Source of the DNA: Micromonospora sp. KC213
Lineage (GTDB): Bacteria; Actinomycetota; Actinomycetes; Mycobacteriales; Micromonosporaceae
DNA length: 64,000 nucleotides
Reading direction: 5' to 3'
Assembly: GCF_004348325.1 (NCBI RefSeq)
Contig: NZ_SMKF01000007.1
Coordinates: 18,175-82,174, forward strand
Shown here: positions 8,704-17,206 of the stretch, one piece after another
Layout of the letters: every line of letters begins with the position of its first letter
Numbering within the stretch: position 1 is the first letter of the stretch
Notes under the pieces: generated by a model
Told to the model about the DNA's origin: nothing
The model's input: the letters and a program-made list of their open reading frames with translations, nothing else
Databases searched by the model: none
Translations under genes and position numbers: made by a program

Positions 8704-9537
8704 TCAAGCGGCTTTCCACACACCGGTGGGGGCGACCTCCGCCACCCAATCCGCGAAGTCGCGGGGCTTGCGGCCGAGGGCGCGCTCGACACCGTCGGTG
8801 AGGGAGCTGTTGCGGCCGTCGAAGAACTCGGAGATCAGGGTGGCCAGCGGGTCGGCGAACTCGCGCGGGGCACCGTCGGCGACGACGGCGTCGGCGAACT
8901 CGTCGCGGGTGATGGGCTGGTAGCGCAGCTCGCGACCGGTCGCGCGGGCGATCTCGGCGACGCCCTCGGCGAACGTCCACAGGCGCGGGCCGGTCAGCTC
9001 GTAGCGCTGCCCGACGTGGCGGTCCTCGGTGAGGGCGGCCACGACGACGTCAGCGATGTCGTTGGCGTCGATGAACGGGTCGGAGTTGTCACCGCACGGC
9101 AGGGCCAGCACGCCCTGACGCAGCGGCTCGAGGAAAACCCCCTCGTCGAAGTTCTGGTTGAAAGAGGCCGGGGCGACGATGGTCCACTCCACCGGGAGAC
9201 TCGTGACGGCGTCCTCGCAGAGCACGGCCTCCTCCTGGTTGCGGGCCGACAGCAGAACCAGGCGCTGCACGCCGGCGTCGGCGGCGATGCGGGCAACGGT
9301 GCCGACCGACTCACTGGCGCCGGGCCACTCGACCTCGGGGTAGAACATGATGTAGGCGGACTTGACACCGGTGAAGATGCCGCTGTTCCAGGTGTCGGGC
9401 TTCTCCCAGTCGAACGGGGGCACGCCGCTGCGGGAGGCGACCTTGACGTTGACGCCGCGCTTGTCGAGCTTCTGGGTGACCCGGCGACCGACGCGACCGG
9501 TGCCACCGATGACCAATGTCGTGTTTTCGTTTGCCAT
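8704..9537 (-). CDS. NmrA-like NAD(P)-binding protein
   Basis: A 277-residue atypical short-chain dehydrogenase of the NmrA/HSCARG type. It has the N-terminal dinucleotide motif GGTGRVG (11-17) after a beta strand, and the segment NQNFDEGVFLEPLRQGV followed by DANDIADVVVAALTE is characteristic of the family. Members bind NAD(P)(H), and many act as redox sensors or quinone oxidoreductases; no classical YxxxK pair stands out. ATG 9537 is chosen because the frame upstream overlaps the divergent regulator gene. The neighbouring AraC-type gene is divergent with 81 bp between, a common arrangement in which the regulator controls the oxidoreductase. Confidence 0.85.
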   Translation of the reverse strand: MANENTTLVIGGTGRVGRRVTQKLDKRGVNVKVASRSGVPPFDWEKPDTWNSGIFTGVKSAYIMFYPEVEWPGASESVGTVARIAADAGVQRLVLLSARNQEEAVLCEDAVTSLPVEWTIVAPASFNQNFDEGVFLEPLRQGVLALPCGDNSDPFIDANDIADVVVAALTEDRHVGQRYELTGPRLWTFAEGVAEIARATGRELRYQPITRDEFADAVVADGAPREFADPLATLISEFFDGRNSSLTDGVERALGRKPRDFADWVAEVAPTGVWKAA

Positions 9538-9561
9538 GGATATAGTGTTACCCGCGCCATC

Positions 9562-9572
9562 TGGACGGTCCA
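9562..9572. promoter_or_regulatory. Candidate operator in the divergent promoter
   Basis: The 11-bp element TGGACGGTCCA has 5-bp inverted arms around a central G. It lies midway between the divergent NmrA and AraC genes. Its TGGACGGT core recurs in the long palindrome just after the AraC gene (10581-10588), which suggests one protein may read both. Function is inferred. Confidence 0.4.
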
Positions 9573-9618
9573 TGGCCGAGATTCTGGGATGCATAATCCA
9601 TCGTCTAGTATTGACGAC

Positions 9619-10560
9619 GTGGACGCACTCGCAGGATTGCTCGAAGGGCCGCGGGCCAGCGGGGCTTTTCTCCTCCGCGTCGTCCTGGACCCGCCATGGT
9701 CGATCCGGGTCCAGGACAGGTCCCCCTTGTGCCTCGCCGCGGTGCTCAGCGGTGAGGCGTATGTGCAGCCGGACCATGGCGAGGTGGTGCGGCTCGGGCC
9801 GGGCGACGTCGCCATCGTCCGCGGCCCCGACCCCTATGTGCTCAGCGACGGCAGCGCGACCCCGCCCCAGGTCATCGTGCACCCCGGCCAGCAGTGCCTC
9901 ACCCCCGAAGGCGTCGAGTTGCGCGAACGCATGGCGCTGGGGGTCCGCACGTGGGGCAGCAACCCCGACGGCTCCGTGCAGATGCTGCTGGGGGTGTACG
10001 AAGAGGTCGGCGCAGTCGGCCAGCGCCTGCTCGACGTGCTGCCGCCGCTGCTGGTCGTGTCCGACGACTCGTGGGACTCCATGCTGATCCCGATCCTCGC
10101 CGGCGAGGTCACCCGGACCGGGCCGGCGCAGGGCGTCGTGCTGGACCGCCTGCTGGACCTGCTGCTCATCTCCGTGCTGCGGGTGTGGTTCGACCGTCCC
10201 GACTCCGAGGCCCCGGCGTGGTATCGGGCCCAGGCCCATCCGATCGCCGGCGAGGCGCTGCGGCTGTTCCACGAGGACCCGGCCGGCGACTGGACCCTCG
10301 CCAGGGTCGCCGCCGAAGTCGGAGTGTCGCGGGCGACGCTCGCTGAGTGCTTCCGCAACACCGTCGGCACGCCGCCGATGACGTATCTCATGGAGTGGCG
10401 CCTGGCCCTGGCCGCGGACCTGCTGCGCCAGTCCGACGCCACGCTCAACGCCGTCGCCCGGCAGGTCGGCTACGGCAGCGGATTCGCCCTCAGCTCGGCG
10501 TTCAAGCGGGTCTACGGCGTCAGCCCGCAGGAGCACCGTGCCGCCGCCATGGCGCAGTAG
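9619..10560 (+). CDS. AraC-family transcriptional regulator (Cupin_6 type)
   Basis: A 313-residue regulator with an N-terminal cupin sensor (about 1-190) and a C-terminal double helix-turn-helix (about 215-313). The latter includes WTLARVAAEVGVSRATLAE and VARQVGYGSGFALSSAFKR, the two recognition helices of AraC/XylS proteins. GTG 9619 is chosen because relatives begin with a DALAGLL segment directly at the start; the in-frame ATG 9589 would add ten residues. Neither has a strong ribosome binding site. The gene is divergent from the NmrA-type reductase, and regulators of this group commonly control such a neighbour. The ligand is unknown. Confidence 0.87.
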   Translation: MDALAGLLEGPRASGAFLLRVVLDPPWSIRVQDRSPLCLAAVLSGEAYVQPDHGEVVRLGPGDVAIVRGPDPYVLSDGSATPPQVIVHPGQQCLTPEGVELRERMALGVRTWGSNPDGSVQMLLGVYEEVGAVGQRLLDVLPPLLVVSDDSWDSMLIPILAGEVTRTGPAQGVVLDRLLDLLLISVLRVWFDRPDSEAPAWYRAQAHPIAGEALRLFHEDPAGDWTLARVAAEVGVSRATLAECFRNTVGTPPMTYLMEWRLALAADLLRQSDATLNAVARQVGYGSGFALSSAFKRVYGVSPQEHRAAAMAQ

Positions 10561-10566
10561 ACGGCA

Positions 10567-10593
10567 ATGTCACCGTCCAATGGACGGTGACAT
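10567..10593. repeat. Perfect 27-bp palindrome after the AraC gene
   Basis: Arms of 13 bp (ATGTCACCGTCCA at 10567-10579 and its complement at 10581-10593) flank a single central A. It begins 7 bp after the AraC stop. The minimal loop and lack of a T-run make a classical intrinsic terminator less likely; a large dimeric-protein operator or a transcript-end hairpin are both possible. Confidence 0.8.
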
Positions 10594-10737
10594 GGAAGCC
10601 GGCCGGCCCGGCGGCGGCCGGCCCTGGTCTCAGGGGCCGAGCGCCGTACCGGGCCGGGCGGTCGAGCAGTCGCGGGGACGGCCGGCGTGTCTCGGGCAGG
10701 CCACCGACGCGGAAGGGGGGTCGCCGGTGGCCTGGCC
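10594..10737. other. Convergent spacer
   Basis: This 144-bp interval lies between convergent genes and contains no supported gene. It is GC-rich, with short imperfect hairpins but no convincing terminator. Confidence 0.4.
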
Positions 10738-11211
10738 TCACGCCTGTCCCTCGGCGCTGTCAGGCTTCGCCTGCGACTGCTCCGGTGTGTCGGGGAACAG
10801 GACATCGGGTTGTTTGGCCAGTTCGCGCATCATGGCCCGCGGGTCCGGCACCAGCCGCCGGGTGGCGAGATCGAGCAGCCCGATCGTGTTCTCGAACCGG
10901 GCGACCGCGATCCCGCCGGGGGTCTGGAACCGTTGCACCAGCTCGATGAGCTGGCCCTTGCCGCCGCTGATGACGCAGCTGACATCGACGTGGTCGCCGG
11001 CGCGCAGCTCACGCTGGAACCGGACGGTCGCCTTGAGCAGCACCGGGCCGAGCCCGGCGTCGGCCAGCACGTCCGGGGTGAGGCCGGCCGCCTGCAGGAA
11101 CTCCCAGCGGGCGTGCTCGGCGTACTGCGTGTAGACGGCCTGGTTGACGTGACCCTGCCGGTCGACCTCGTAGGCCCGCGCCTGGAGGCGGACGCTGAAC
11201 GCTGTGCTCAT
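10738..11211 (-). CDS. Hotdog-fold acyl-CoA thioesterase
   Basis: A 157-residue protein of the 4-hydroxybenzoyl-CoA thioesterase/YbgC type. The segment YEVDRQGHVNQAVYTQYAE matches the family's catalytic loop, which is normally YxxTDxxGHVNN; here an Arg precedes Gln-Gly-His. The rest shows the expected strand order for a single hotdog domain. It would hydrolyse acyl-CoA or acyl-ACP thioesters in the cytoplasm. The upstream gene ends 2 bp before its start, so the two are co-transcribed, probably with the FAD oxidase further upstream. The substrate is not predictable. Confidence 0.82.
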   Translation of the reverse strand: MSTAFSVRLQARAYEVDRQGHVNQAVYTQYAEHARWEFLQAAGLTPDVLADAGLGPVLLKATVRFQRELRAGDHVDVSCVISGGKGQLIELVQRFQTPGGIAVARFENTIGLLDLATRRLVPDPRAMMRELAKQPDVLFPDTPEQSQAKPDSAEGQA

Positions 11212-11213
11212 GT

Positions 11214-11588
11214 TCAGAGCCCGACCGGGTCGTCGATAACGATCCGCCAGGTGCCGTCGACCTGCTGCCGGGACACCACGGTGCCCTTGCCGCGCAGATC
11301 GATCGCCTGGCCGTCCTCGTGCTCGCCGACCAGATGCCAGTCGGCGTGCGTCATGGCGATGTCGCCGGTCCGCATGATGCTGGTCATCGTGATGTCCGCG
11401 GCGGTGATAGCGGCGAACATCGGCTTGAGTTCGGCGGTGACGGCTTCGAGACCCACTGCCTGCCGGCCGTCCGGCGGCTGGACGAGGATGCCGTCCGGCT
11501 CGTACAGGTCGAGCATGGCCTGCATGTCGTTGGAGTTGAAGGACTCGGCGATGAGGCCGGGGATGTCTTCCGGACGCTGTGCTGGCAT
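11214..11588 (-). CDS. SnoaL-like/NTF2-fold protein
   Basis: A 124-residue single-domain protein with the alpha+beta cone pattern of the SnoaL-like/DUF4440 superfamily. It has an early helix (DIPGLIAESFNSNDMQAML), the LYEPDGILVQPPDG turn and a terminal strand WRIVIDDPVG. Relatives range from polyketide cyclases and ketosteroid isomerases to proteins without known activity, so no reaction is assigned. It sits between the thioesterase (2 bp downstream) and the FAD oxidase (29 bp upstream) in one minus-strand operon, which suggests shared work on a small hydrophobic substrate. Confidence 0.75.
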   Translation of the reverse strand: MPAQRPEDIPGLIAESFNSNDMQAMLDLYEPDGILVQPPDGRQAVGLEAVTAELKPMFAAITAADITMTSIMRTGDIAMTHADWHLVGEHEDGQAIDLRGKGTVVSRQQVDGTWRIVIDDPVGL

Positions 11589-11617
11589 GTCTGGGTCTCC
11601 TTAAGGCAGGCTCAGGA

Positions 11618-13111
11618 TCAGCTGAAGATGCCCTGGCCAGGCGTGAGGATGCCGGCCGGGTCGTACTGGCGCTTCATTTCGACGAGCGCGCTCCAGCGCG
11701 AGCCGTAGTGAGTCCGCCAGTCGGTGCGGGTCATCGAAGGCACGGCACCGACGAGGTACCGCTTGGCGCCGAGGCTGACACCCCGGTCGTAGAAGCGGCG
11801 GTTCTGCACCAGCATGCCCGGGGTGTCCGGGTGGTCCGGCGCAGGGATGCGGATGAGGCTGACCTCGAAGAACTCGGTGGTGGAGCAGCGGGGCAGGACG
11901 AAGTTCTCGCGGGTGAGCGGCCGGGCGCTCATCGGCGAGATCCGGATCGGGCCGGGGCCCATCTGGTCGGGGGTGAGCTCGCCGAGGACGGTGTCGAGGT
12001 ACGCGGGGGTGTTCTCGGTGCTGACGAACATCATCAGCCACGGCTTCTTGCTGCCCCAGAACCCGGCGGCCTTGAGCGCGGCCCAGTTCGGGTCGAAGCG
12101 CAGCAGCCAGTCACGGAACGGCATGTCGGTGGTCGGGCCGGCGACGGCCTGCGGCGACAGCACGGCCCGCAGTGCGGCAACGTCGGGCTGGGCGGGTGAG
12201 GAGAAGAACATGCCGAGCGCGAGCCGGTACGTCCAACCGCCACCGGCTTTCGGTTCGGCGTAGCCGTTCTGATCGTCGACAACCTTGGCACGCATGACGG
12301 CGAGCGAGTCGCGCAGGAACGTCGCGCGGTCGGTGTAGGTGAACTCCAGCGAACGGGCGGTCGTCTTGGCGGGGATCAACTTGACGCCGGCCCGCACGAT
12401 GATGCCGTACTGACCGCCGCCAATGAGCACGGCCTCGAACAGGTCGGGGTTGTTGCTGCGGGAGCACGTGACCAGTTCGCCGGTACCCGTGACGACCTGG
12501 ATCCATCTGACATTGTCGGCCTGCGAGCCGTAACGCTGGCTGGTCCCGCCGAGGCCGCCGACGCTGAGGGTACCGCCGATCGACAGATGGGCGAAGTCGT
12601 TGTAGACAGGCAGGGTCTGGCCGGACTCGAGCGCCCGCAGCGCCAGGGTCGACCAGGTGACACCGGCGTCGACGTCGGCGATGCCGTCGCCGATGCTGTG
12701 GATCCTGCCGAGCGGCTTCGGGTCGATGGCGATGCCGCCGTCGACAAGAGCCTGACCATAGTGCGAGTGGGAGTGGCGGCCCTCGCTGCCGGTGCCGCTC
12801 TGACCGTTGATGGCCACCGCGATCCGGTTGCTGCGGGCATAGCGGACGATCTTCTTGATGTCGTCGACCGAGCCGGGCGTCAGCACCGCCTGAGGGCGCC
12901 GCGTGACCAAGTGGCCGAAGTCCTCAGTGAAGGGAGATGGGTCGGCGGGCAGCACGAGGGTGCCGTCCAATGTGGGGATCTGCGCGATGCCTGCCGTCGA
13001 ACCGGGGGCGGTGGCCCACGCGCGCGCACTGGGATTCCACCCCAGGACCGCCGCACCCGCTCCGACAGTGAGGCTGGACAGGAACTTTCGGCGAGTGAGA
13101 TCGATCTGCAT
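11618..13111 (-). CDS. Tat-exported FAD-linked oxidase
   Basis: A 497-residue protein with a twin-arginine signal (TRRKFL at 6-11, then a hydrophobic stretch ending around ARAWA). This is followed by a FAD_binding_4 (PCMH-type) domain with NGQSGTGSEGRHSHSHYGQ and the VLIGGGQYGIIV segment. The C-terminal half fits the substrate domain of cytokinin-dehydrogenase-like or berberine-bridge-like oxidases, but the bicovalent Cys motif of BBE enzymes is not evident. ATG 13111 is chosen because the Tat motif then lies at the correct distance; an in-frame ATG at 13207 would put a basic extension before it. It likely oxidises an alcohol or amine outside the membrane. It heads the operon with the SnoaL-like protein and thioesterase, beside a broken TetR gene that may once have controlled it. 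Confidence 0.85.
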   Translation of the reverse strand: MQIDLTRRKFLSSLTVGAGAAVLGWNPSARAWATAPGSTAGIAQIPTLDGTLVLPADPSPFTEDFGHLVTRRPQAVLTPGSVDDIKKIVRYARSNRIAVAINGQSGTGSEGRHSHSHYGQALVDGGIAIDPKPLGRIHSIGDGIADVDAGVTWSTLALRALESGQTLPVYNDFAHLSIGGTLSVGGLGGTSQRYGSQADNVRWIQVVTGTGELVTCSRSNNPDLFEAVLIGGGQYGIIVRAGVKLIPAKTTARSLEFTYTDRATFLRDSLAVMRAKVVDDQNGYAEPKAGGGWTYRLALGMFFSSPAQPDVAALRAVLSPQAVAGPTTDMPFRDWLLRFDPNWAALKAAGFWGSKKPWLMMFVSTENTPAYLDTVLGELTPDQMGPGPIRISPMSARPLTRENFVLPRCSTTEFFEVSLIRIPAPDHPDTPGMLVQNRRFYDRGVSLGAKRYLVGAVPSMTRTDWRTHYGSRWSALVEMKRQYDPAGILTPGQGIFS

Positions 13112-13318
13112 GCCTCGTTGGTACGCCCGGGATCGCAAAGGAAACGCAAACCCGCCCGCGCCGTCCATATTCGACCGGGTTGTTTCCCTTTCCTGCTCAC
13201 AAGCCACCGTTCCATGGCGTTACATCGGCGATTTCGCAAGCAAACAGGCGTATTTCGTATGGGAAATTGGCCCGGTCAGTCGCCGCACCATCGAGGACGG
13301 GGCGTCGACCCGGCGGAA

Positions 13319-13635
13319 CGCACGGAGATGAGGCTGACGCCGCCTGGTGCGGACGGATGGCGCTTCTGGTCGCATCGTCGACGTGCAGGGCACCGGACCG
13401 AGGTGATCATGAACCTGCTGACAGAGACCGGCCACAACGGGCTTACCGTCGATGACATCGCCGCCTGCGCCCGCGCCAGCAGCGCACCGTCTACCGACGG
13501 TGGCCTACAGAAGCGGACCTGGTCATCGCGGCCGTGGCGCACAACCTGCGGCACATCGCCGTGCCGCTGGACACCGTCAGCCTGCTCGCCAAGGCCAGCC
13601 GCGACCTGGCCGAACCGCACGCCGCCATGGCATAG
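13319..13635 (+). pseudogene. TetR-family regulator remnant, frameshifted and truncated
   Basis: One frame reads RTEVIMNLLTETGHNGLTVD followed by DIAACARASSA, a typical TetR helix-turn-helix. At about 13485 the reading must shift by one base to continue as TVYRRWPTEADLVIAAVAHN, the conserved next element. It stops at 13635 after about 100 residues, where TetR proteins usually have about 200. An IS3-type fragment begins 22 bp later, so the ligand-binding half was probably lost to insertion. Its position divergent from the FAD oxidase suggests it was that operon's repressor. Confidence 0.8.
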
Positions 13636-13656
13636 GCCCGCACCGCCTACCTCTGA

Positions 13657-13986
13657 CCGTCGCCGGGTCGGGTCGAGCTCCGCCGCGAAATACGCGCTCG
13701 CGGCCTTCAGGATCTCATTCGCCCGCCGCAACTCGGCGACTTCCCTGCGCAGCCGGCGGTTCTCCTCGACCGTCTCGCTGGTCGGCCGGTCGTGACGCTC
13801 ACCCGTGTCGACCTCGGCTTGGCGGATCCAGTTCCTGAGCGCCTCGTGATGCACGCCGAGCTGCTCGGCCAGACGCCGGATCACCGGCTTCGGGTCCGAC
13901 TCGCGATACAGGCGCACAGCGCGCTGACGTAGCTCATCGGGGTACTTCTTCGGTGCTGCCACGGACAACTTCCTCCCCACGGCCAT
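13657..13986 (-). mobile_element. IS3-family OrfA fragment
   Basis: About 110 residues match an IS3-type OrfA. There is an N-terminal helix-turn-helix (KKYPDELRQRAVRLYRES, then IRRLAEQLGVHHEALRNWIR) and a leucine-zipper segment (LRREVAELRRANEILKAAS). It reaches the usual OrfA end (ELDPTRRR), after which OrfB should follow by programmed frameshift. Instead the sequence becomes antisense to the TetR relic, so OrfB and one IS end are absent. Confidence 0.85.
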
Positions 13987-14533
13987 CAGACCATGATCAA
14001 AAAGATCCATGAAAGCGGGGGTGGCTCACCGATCACCGACCTCGCAATCCTGATACGCCTGAACGTCCACCGACATGACCGACTCGGTGGATTCCTCCAC
14101 GAATGCGACACGCTGCTCGGCCTGCCCAGCGCGGATGAGGTTTTCGGCACCCGCATGGTCGACAAGAGAGGTGCCGTTAGATCCGCACTCCCGCCAACAC
14201 CGCTGCCACTCTGTCCAAATAGCCCTATCTGAACCACATCACCCTATAGGCCGGAGAATTTAAAAACTTCCGGATTGCCAGTGCGATCCAGCATTCCTGT
14301 CGACAGGTAGAGGAGCGGCATCCCAGTACGAGGGAATCGATTTGCCCAAGCTTGACGTGACTTCCGACAGCGATCATCATGTGTCGCAGCCCGTTGGACA
14401 CGATCATGAAACGGGCCCAGGGTAGCGGTCGACTGTTCCGCCTCGATGCGGCCGGCCGTCGACTCACCGAGCCCGCGAACCGGCATCGCCGGGCGACAAG
14501 AATTCCACGTCAGTCGGTCGGCCGAGCCGAGGA
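13987..14533. other. Spacer upstream of the CocE-like gene
   Basis: No gene is supported. Short open frames at 13993-14237 show no recognisable domain and contradict one another between strands. The AT-rich stretch around 14210-14290 differs in composition from its surroundings and may mark an old insertion boundary. Confidence 0.4.
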
Positions 14534-14547
14534 TGTTAACGCTAACA
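14534..14547. promoter_or_regulatory. LacI-family operator
   Basis: TGTTAACGCTAACA is a near-perfect palindrome of the LacI/GalR-family type with a central CG. It lies 18 bp upstream of the proposed start of the CocE-like hydrolase, where a repressor would block initiation. Closely related sites occur at 16612 and 17191. Confidence 0.7.
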
Positions 14548-14565
14548 GCAGAGAGTACAGCACCA

Positions 14566-16308
14566 ATGCACACCCCTCGTCCATCTGCGGACCCCGAGTA
14601 CCCGCCGAGCAACCAGCCCGACATCCGGACACCGCCCATGTCCAGCAACGGCCATCCGCCGGTAAAACGCCGGCTCACGCCCTTGGACGAGGCGATGCGC
14701 CGACTGCTGGGCCTGCCCGCACCAGCAACCCGACGGATCACCATCGAGCGCGACCTGCCAGTACCGATGCGCGACGGCGTTTGCCTGCCCGCCGACCACT
14801 ACAGTCCCGCCACCGACCGAGGGAAGTCGCCGACCATTCTTATCCGCACCCCGTACGGGCGCGGCGGAAGCAACCCGCGCGTCGCCCGCGCGGTCGCCGC
14901 GCAGGGATTCCACGTCGTACTGCAGTCCTGCCGCGGCACCGCAGCGGGCACTGGCGAGTTCGCGCCGATGCGGCACGAACGGGCGGACGGTCTGGATACG
15001 ATTGCGTGGCTGGCCGACCAGCCGTGGTACACAGGCCAACTTTGTGTCTTCGGCTTCAGCTATTGCGGTTACGCCACATGGGGGTTCGCGGCCGACGCCG
15101 GTGATCAGCTCGTCGCGTTGATGATGGCCGCGACCGCCGCCCAGTTCACCGGCTCCCTCTACACCGGCGGGGCGTTCTCCCTCGACAGCGCGCTGACCTG
15201 GGTGTGGGGACTGGGCGCGCTGGGATCGGACCCCGAACGCCAGCCAACCCTCATCGAGTCGTGGCTGCGCCGCTCCCGACTTCACGCTGCTCTTGCCCAC
15301 CTGCCGCTGGCGGAAGCCGACCGGGTCGCGACGGGACAGCGAGTCGGCTTTTTCCAGGAATGGCTGGCAGAAAACGACACCGCCGGAGAGTACTGGCTCG
15401 AACGCGATCACCGGTCACGCGTGACCGACGTACAGGCACCGATCCACATGATCGGGGGCTGGTACGACGTCATGCTGCCCTGCCAACTCGACGACTACGC
15501 AGCTCTGTGCAAAGCCGGTCGCCCGCCTCATCTGACGATCGGGCCCTGGAAACACAACAGCTCCGGCTTCTTCCGATGCTTGGTGAGCGAGGCCGTGGCC
15601 TGGTACAAGGCCAACGCCGAGGGCCGGCCCGTACGCGAACACCCGGTTCGGGTGCACATCGGCGGCTCGAACCAGTGGCGCGACTACCCGCAATGGCCGC
15701 CACCCGGGGCCCGGCCCAAGCCGTGGTACCTGCACGCCGGCGGAGGGCTACACACCACGCCAGCAGCTTGGGACGGCCGCGATGTCTTCACCTACGACCC
15801 CAACGACCCCACGCCCGCGCTCGGCGGTCCTCGACTCGCCGCCGCAGCAGCCGGGCGACAGGACAACCGACGCCTGGAAGCGCGACCGGATGTACGCACC
15901 TACACCAGCGATCCGCTCGACGCCGTGGTCGAGGTGCTCGGCCCCGTCACCGCGACGGTATACGTCGGCGCGTCGCGGGACCACTTCGACATCTTCGTAC
16001 GCTTGTGTGACGTAGACACATCCGGCCGCTCGTGGAACGTGTGCGACGGGCTCACCCGGGTGAGCGCGAGCGCAGCGGACACCTCCGGCGTCCGGCGAGT
16101 CGAGGTCACCCTGTGGCCAACGGCCTACCACTTCAAGCCGGGGCACCGCATCCGCATCCAGATCAGTGGAGGAGCGCATCCGCGTTTCGCACGCAACCCC
16201 GGAACAGGTGCCGCGCTGGGAGAACCGAGCGATCTGGTGCCCGTACGACTTGAGGTTCACACGTCACCGCTGTACGAGTCGGCGATCGCCCTCTCCGTAG
16301 CACCCTGA
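14566..16308 (+). CDS. CocE/NonD-family hydrolase (X-Pro dipeptidyl-peptidase-like)
   Basis: About 580 residues. An alpha/beta-hydrolase domain (about 60-340) carries the nucleophile elbow GFSYCGYA (Ser165) and the late histidine in IGPWKHNSSG. It is followed by the jelly-roll domain of CocE/S15 enzymes, with DVDTSGRSWNVCDGLTRV and the HRIRIQISGGAHPRFARNPG tail. Such proteins cleave esters or amides, but the substrate cannot be inferred. No secretion signal is visible. ATG 14566 is proposed because it lies just after the operator; ATG 14533 and ATG 14638 are alternatives. The LacI-type site and the nearby arabinan-related gene suggest sugar-dependent expression, perhaps as a deacylase for plant material. 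Confidence 0.82.
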   Translation: MHTPRPSADPEYPPSNQPDIRTPPMSSNGHPPVKRRLTPLDEAMRRLLGLPAPATRRITIERDLPVPMRDGVCLPADHYSPATDRGKSPTILIRTPYGRGGSNPRVARAVAAQGFHVVLQSCRGTAAGTGEFAPMRHERADGLDTIAWLADQPWYTGQLCVFGFSYCGYATWGFAADAGDQLVALMMAATAAQFTGSLYTGGAFSLDSALTWVWGLGALGSDPERQPTLIESWLRRSRLHAALAHLPLAEADRVATGQRVGFFQEWLAENDTAGEYWLERDHRSRVTDVQAPIHMIGGWYDVMLPCQLDDYAALCKAGRPPHLTIGPWKHNSSGFFRCLVSEAVAWYKANAEGRPVREHPVRVHIGGSNQWRDYPQWPPPGARPKPWYLHAGGGLHTTPAAWDGRDVFTYDPNDPTPALGGPRLAAAAAGRQDNRRLEARPDVRTYTSDPLDAVVEVLGPVTATVYVGASRDHFDIFVRLCDVDTSGRSWNVCDGLTRVSASAADTSGVRRVEVTLWPTAYHFKPGHRIRIQISGGAHPRFARNPGTGAALGEPSDLVPVRLEVHTSPLYESAIALSVAP

Positions 16309-17142
16309 CGCTGTTCCTGCGGCACCCGCAGCTCGGGTGGCGGCAGCTACGCCGTATGTCAGCTCTGCTGACCACGAACGCCGTGCCGATGTCCAGGCCA
16401 CCCCGCACCCGGTGCGCGGCGGCACGACTGCCGCAGCGGCCAACCCGACCGCCAGCGACGACGCCACCTCACGGTGCGCGCAAACCAATCGACATAGCAT
16501 CTTTCCTTTCGTCATTTTGGGCCCGCTGACATGAAGCGGGCCACATCGGCTCACTCCGGGTGGAATGCGGCGTCCGTAAGCGGGCCCCCGAGACAAAATA
16601 GTCGCTTTTCTATGTTAGCGCTAACATTGAGGGTCGAATCTCGGCCCGCACGTCAACCGTCAATGCGGCACCCGGGTTGGGTGCGCAGCTCCCCCGCGGC
16701 GCCGGTCGCCCGGCACCCGACATGCGGCTCGACGGGACCCGCGGCGCTGCCACATCAGGCCCGGACGAGCGATGACCGGCTGCCCGCCGGTCGGTTACAC
16801 GTTTCGCATCCAACGAGTTGCGGCACATCCTCAGCGATCAGCGTGGGGCAAGTCAACACCCGCGCTTCGCAACTGTGGCAGGTTGCGGAGATCATCACCG
16901 CCAGCCACCACAAGCAAGGAAAGCCCTGCCTGAAGCCTTGATCGAAGAAATTGAGATCCAGTCCGACGCGGTTCACCCTGCTCGTCCAACTGCTCACGGG
17001 CCTCGGCACCCCGACCCACGATGCCGACCACGCGGCCAGCGACCATCCCGGTCCCGCTCCGCCATCGGCCCACCTCGACGGAAGCTGCAGCGAGCCGCGC
17101 AGGGGCGGGCCGCCCGCCGCCGGTTGCACCGGTGGCAAAGTA
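16309..17142. other. Long spacer with an orphan operator and no intact gene
   Basis: No intact gene is supported over more than 800 bp. Reading leftward from the palindrome at 16612, the minus strand shows an AAAGGA-like site near 16513 and ATGs directly after it. The frames there are short, alanine-rich and unlike any family I recognise. This may be the 5' scrap of a lost operator-controlled gene. Confidence 0.45.
16612..16627. promoter_or_regulatory. Perfect LacI-family operator palindrome
   Basis: ATGTTAGCGCTAACAT is a perfect 16-bp palindrome with a central CG, the ideal form of LacI/GalR-family sites. No intact gene begins close to it on either strand, so it appears orphaned or serves a small undetected transcript. 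Confidence 0.75.
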
Positions 17143-17171
17143 TTGACGGCCGCGCCAGGCGCACCTAGCCT
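17143..17171 (+). promoter_or_regulatory. Promoter of the GH43-like gene
   Basis: TTGACG at 17143-17148 and TAGCCT at 17166-17171 are separated by 17 bp, a good vegetative -35/-10 pair. A LacI-type operator starts 19 bp later. The implied leader to the start codon at 17461 is about 280 nt, which is long. Confidence 0.55.
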
Positions 17172-17190
17172 GTGCCCTTGACGTCAGAGT

Positions 17191-17206
17191 TGTGAACGCT
17201 AACACA
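17191..17206. promoter_or_regulatory. LacI-family operator after the promoter
   Basis: TGTGAACGCTAACACA is an imperfect palindrome of the same type as 14534 and 16612. It lies in the expected transcribed region, where a bound repressor would act as a roadblock. A weaker half-site (AGCGCTAAC) follows at 17251. Confidence 0.65.

Noticed and set aside
8031..8792. Minus-strand open frames with PVTAPGHRARSPR repeats
   Set aside because: They arise only because the 13-bp DNA repeat has no stop in any frame. There is no start site, domain or codon pattern, and the three frames give equivalent repeats.
10567..10593. Classical intrinsic terminator for the AraC gene
   Set aside because: The stem is perfect, but there is a one-base centre and no T-run, so it is listed as a palindrome of undecided function.
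13986..14237. Short genes on both strands upstream of the CocE-like gene
   Set aside because: The strands contradict each other and neither product has a recognisable domain; one minus-strand tail (AENLIRAGQAEQRVAFVEES) looks protein-like but cannot be extended.
16264..16596. Small minus-strand gene after the orphan operator
   Set aside because: There is an AAAGGA-like site and ATGs, but the alanine/arginine-rich product matches no family and its end overlaps the CocE-like gene. It is kept only as a possible relic.
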